Positions 63,297 through 64,000 of a stretch of DNA of 64,000 bases are shown here, one piece after another. The stretch is from an uncultured Fodinibius sp. (lineage in GTDB: Bacteria > Bacteroidota > Rhodothermia > Balneolales > Balneolaceae): the NCBI GenBank assembly GCA_913056235.1, contig CAJXMW010000006.1, positions 62,001 through 126,000 on the forward strand. The letters are read 5' to 3'. A program made the position numbers and the translations under genes. Under the pieces are notes generated by a model. It was not told the origin of the DNA, searched no databases, and saw nothing but the letters and a program-made list of their open reading frames with translations. Numbering within the stretch: position 1 is the stretch's first letter; each line of letters begins with the position of its first letter.

Positions 63297-63794
63297 GGTT
63301 GATACCTATTTGTTAGATGATTGTTTATGAGTTAAACCGTTTTGGAAAAGCTCCGATTACCCCGAAAACTTTTCACTTCTTTGTTCACCCTATAAGAGAG
63401 TACGAAAGAGATTTTGTTACAGATTTATTTCAATGCAAGGTTAAGCCTTCAAAAAGAACCTTTCAAGTAAAGTTTTTGTAAGGTTCTTCTAAATTCTTAA
63501 CGCAAATATTACGCCTCTGTGTTGGAAATGCAAACCAAATATTAAAAAAAATTAATATTTCAGTGTGCGTTCACAGTTTTAACAAGCAATATTCCTATTA
63601 AAGTAATCCCTTAGTCCGTTTACTTGAATAATCTGCCTGGTCAAATTATCAAGTTCAACCGGACAATAATTTTAGCAGAAATGTTAATTTTTTTTAATAT
63701 TTGTGATCGAGTTGGCTTTTCGTACTCCTATTAATAAGACTTTACACTTATTCGTGTCTATATAAATCATCTATCAAACATAATATTATCTCTA
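63297..63794. promoter_or_regulatory. divergent leader region upstream of the pilin
   Basis: 498 bases, strongly AT-rich, with no supported gene. It contains a 9-bp inverted repeat (63454-63462 with 63480-63488, 17-base loop) and must hold the pilin promoter and that of the next plus-strand gene. A clear -10/-35 pair could not be assigned. Confidence 0.45.
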
Positions 63795-64000
63795 ATGAAG
63801 AATCGTTTTCTTCTCCTTCTCCCTTTAGTCATAGCTCTTATCCTGCAAGCTTGTGGCACAAAAAATGACGGCGTATTGATCTCCGGACAGGTTGTAGAGT
63901 CCGGTTCTGGGAATCCAATTAATAAAGCTGTGGTTGAGATTACGCAACCGGCCGATCTTCAACAAACGGTTACCACCGATTCTACCGGTAACTTTTCATT
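63795..64000 (+). CDS. lipoprotein with carboxypeptidase-regulatory-like domain, cut at the window edge
   Basis: Begins at ATG 63795 with a signal peptide ending LQACG (Cys near 19). The visible mature part, ISGQVVESGSGNPINKAVV followed by TTDSTGNFSF, is a beta-sandwich carboxypeptidase-regulatory-like module. The rest lies outside the window. It is divergent from the pilus operon. Confidence 0.75.
   Translation, partial: MKNRFLLLLPLVIALILQACGTKNDGVLISGQVVESGSGNPINKAVVEITQPADLQQTVTTDSTGNFS

Noticed and set aside
1-64000. CRISPR array, tRNA, rRNA or intact insertion sequence
   Set aside because: None was seen on either strand.

Overview
The window looks like a chromosomal segment of a moderately AT-rich Gram-negative bacterium of the Bacteroidota/Balneolota/Rhodothermota assemblage, most likely a halophilic Balneolota relative (Fodinibius-like). 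I base this on SusC-like TonB receptors with carboxypeptidase-type N-terminal domains, a DUF5777/YceI pair, a 7TM-DISM/PP2C sensor, a DUF1508 (HVO_2922-type) protein and a TTG-started ECF sigma factor. This is inference from gene content; no rRNA, tRNA, CRISPR array or intact transposase was seen.

Layout. 0.1-10 kb: envelope and stress genes (Bax-inhibitor-like protein, beta-barrel, SpoIIE phosphatase sensor and DUF4097 operon; ECF sigma factor with a membrane-anchored barrel-like partner; haem-motif lipoprotein/YceI/DUF5777 operon; TM2 and DUF2752 proteins). 10.3-23.2 kb: a seven-gene minus-strand operon for a Pel-like exopolysaccharide: two PelF-like glycosyltransferases, a PelG-like exporter, an HD-GYP protein, a GH114 glycosidase, a large membrane protein, and a 1287-residue protein joining a PelA-like deacetylase to PelB-like TPRs and an outer-membrane barrel. 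The first gene carries a frameshift at an 8-G tract. 23.3-27.3 kb: a diverged, decayed second Pel-like locus in which only the GH114 gene looks intact. 27.5-40.7 kb: two TonB receptors, small proteins, a GNAT enzyme, a cluster of broken genes at 35.7-37.0 kb, a lipase-maturation-factor homologue, an oxidoreductase and a TPR protein.

40.7-44.9 kb: a three-gene minus-strand operon of an OlsB/GlsB-like N-acyltransferase, a PlsC-like acyltransferase and an 865-residue fusion (alpha/beta-hydrolase fold lacking its nucleophile, DedA/VTT membrane domain, ATP-grasp ligase). It suggests an undescribed aminolipid pathway. 45-51.2 kb: ParA with a ribbon-helix-helix-like partner, an M28 peptidase, an M19 dipeptidase and a DSD1-type PLP enzyme. 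51.3-63.3 kb: a complete-looking type IV pilus assembly operon on the minus strand (pilin, O-antigen-ligase-like protein, PilC, PilB, cNMP-binding protein, PilT, PilM-PilN fusion, PilO-PilP-like fusion, secretin-SPOR fusion). The pilin has an atypical QQQLLL N-terminus without Glu5. No prepilin peptidase is in the window.

Several genes missing from a standard long-ORF survey were read directly: a DUF1508 protein (31790-31966), a 49-residue membrane protein (46452-46601), a broken small gene (36807-37026), and the two true frames of the frameshifted genes. The two recurring themes are surface glycans (Pel-like polymer, possible pilin glycosylation) and gene fusions that merge normally separate envelope-machine subunits.
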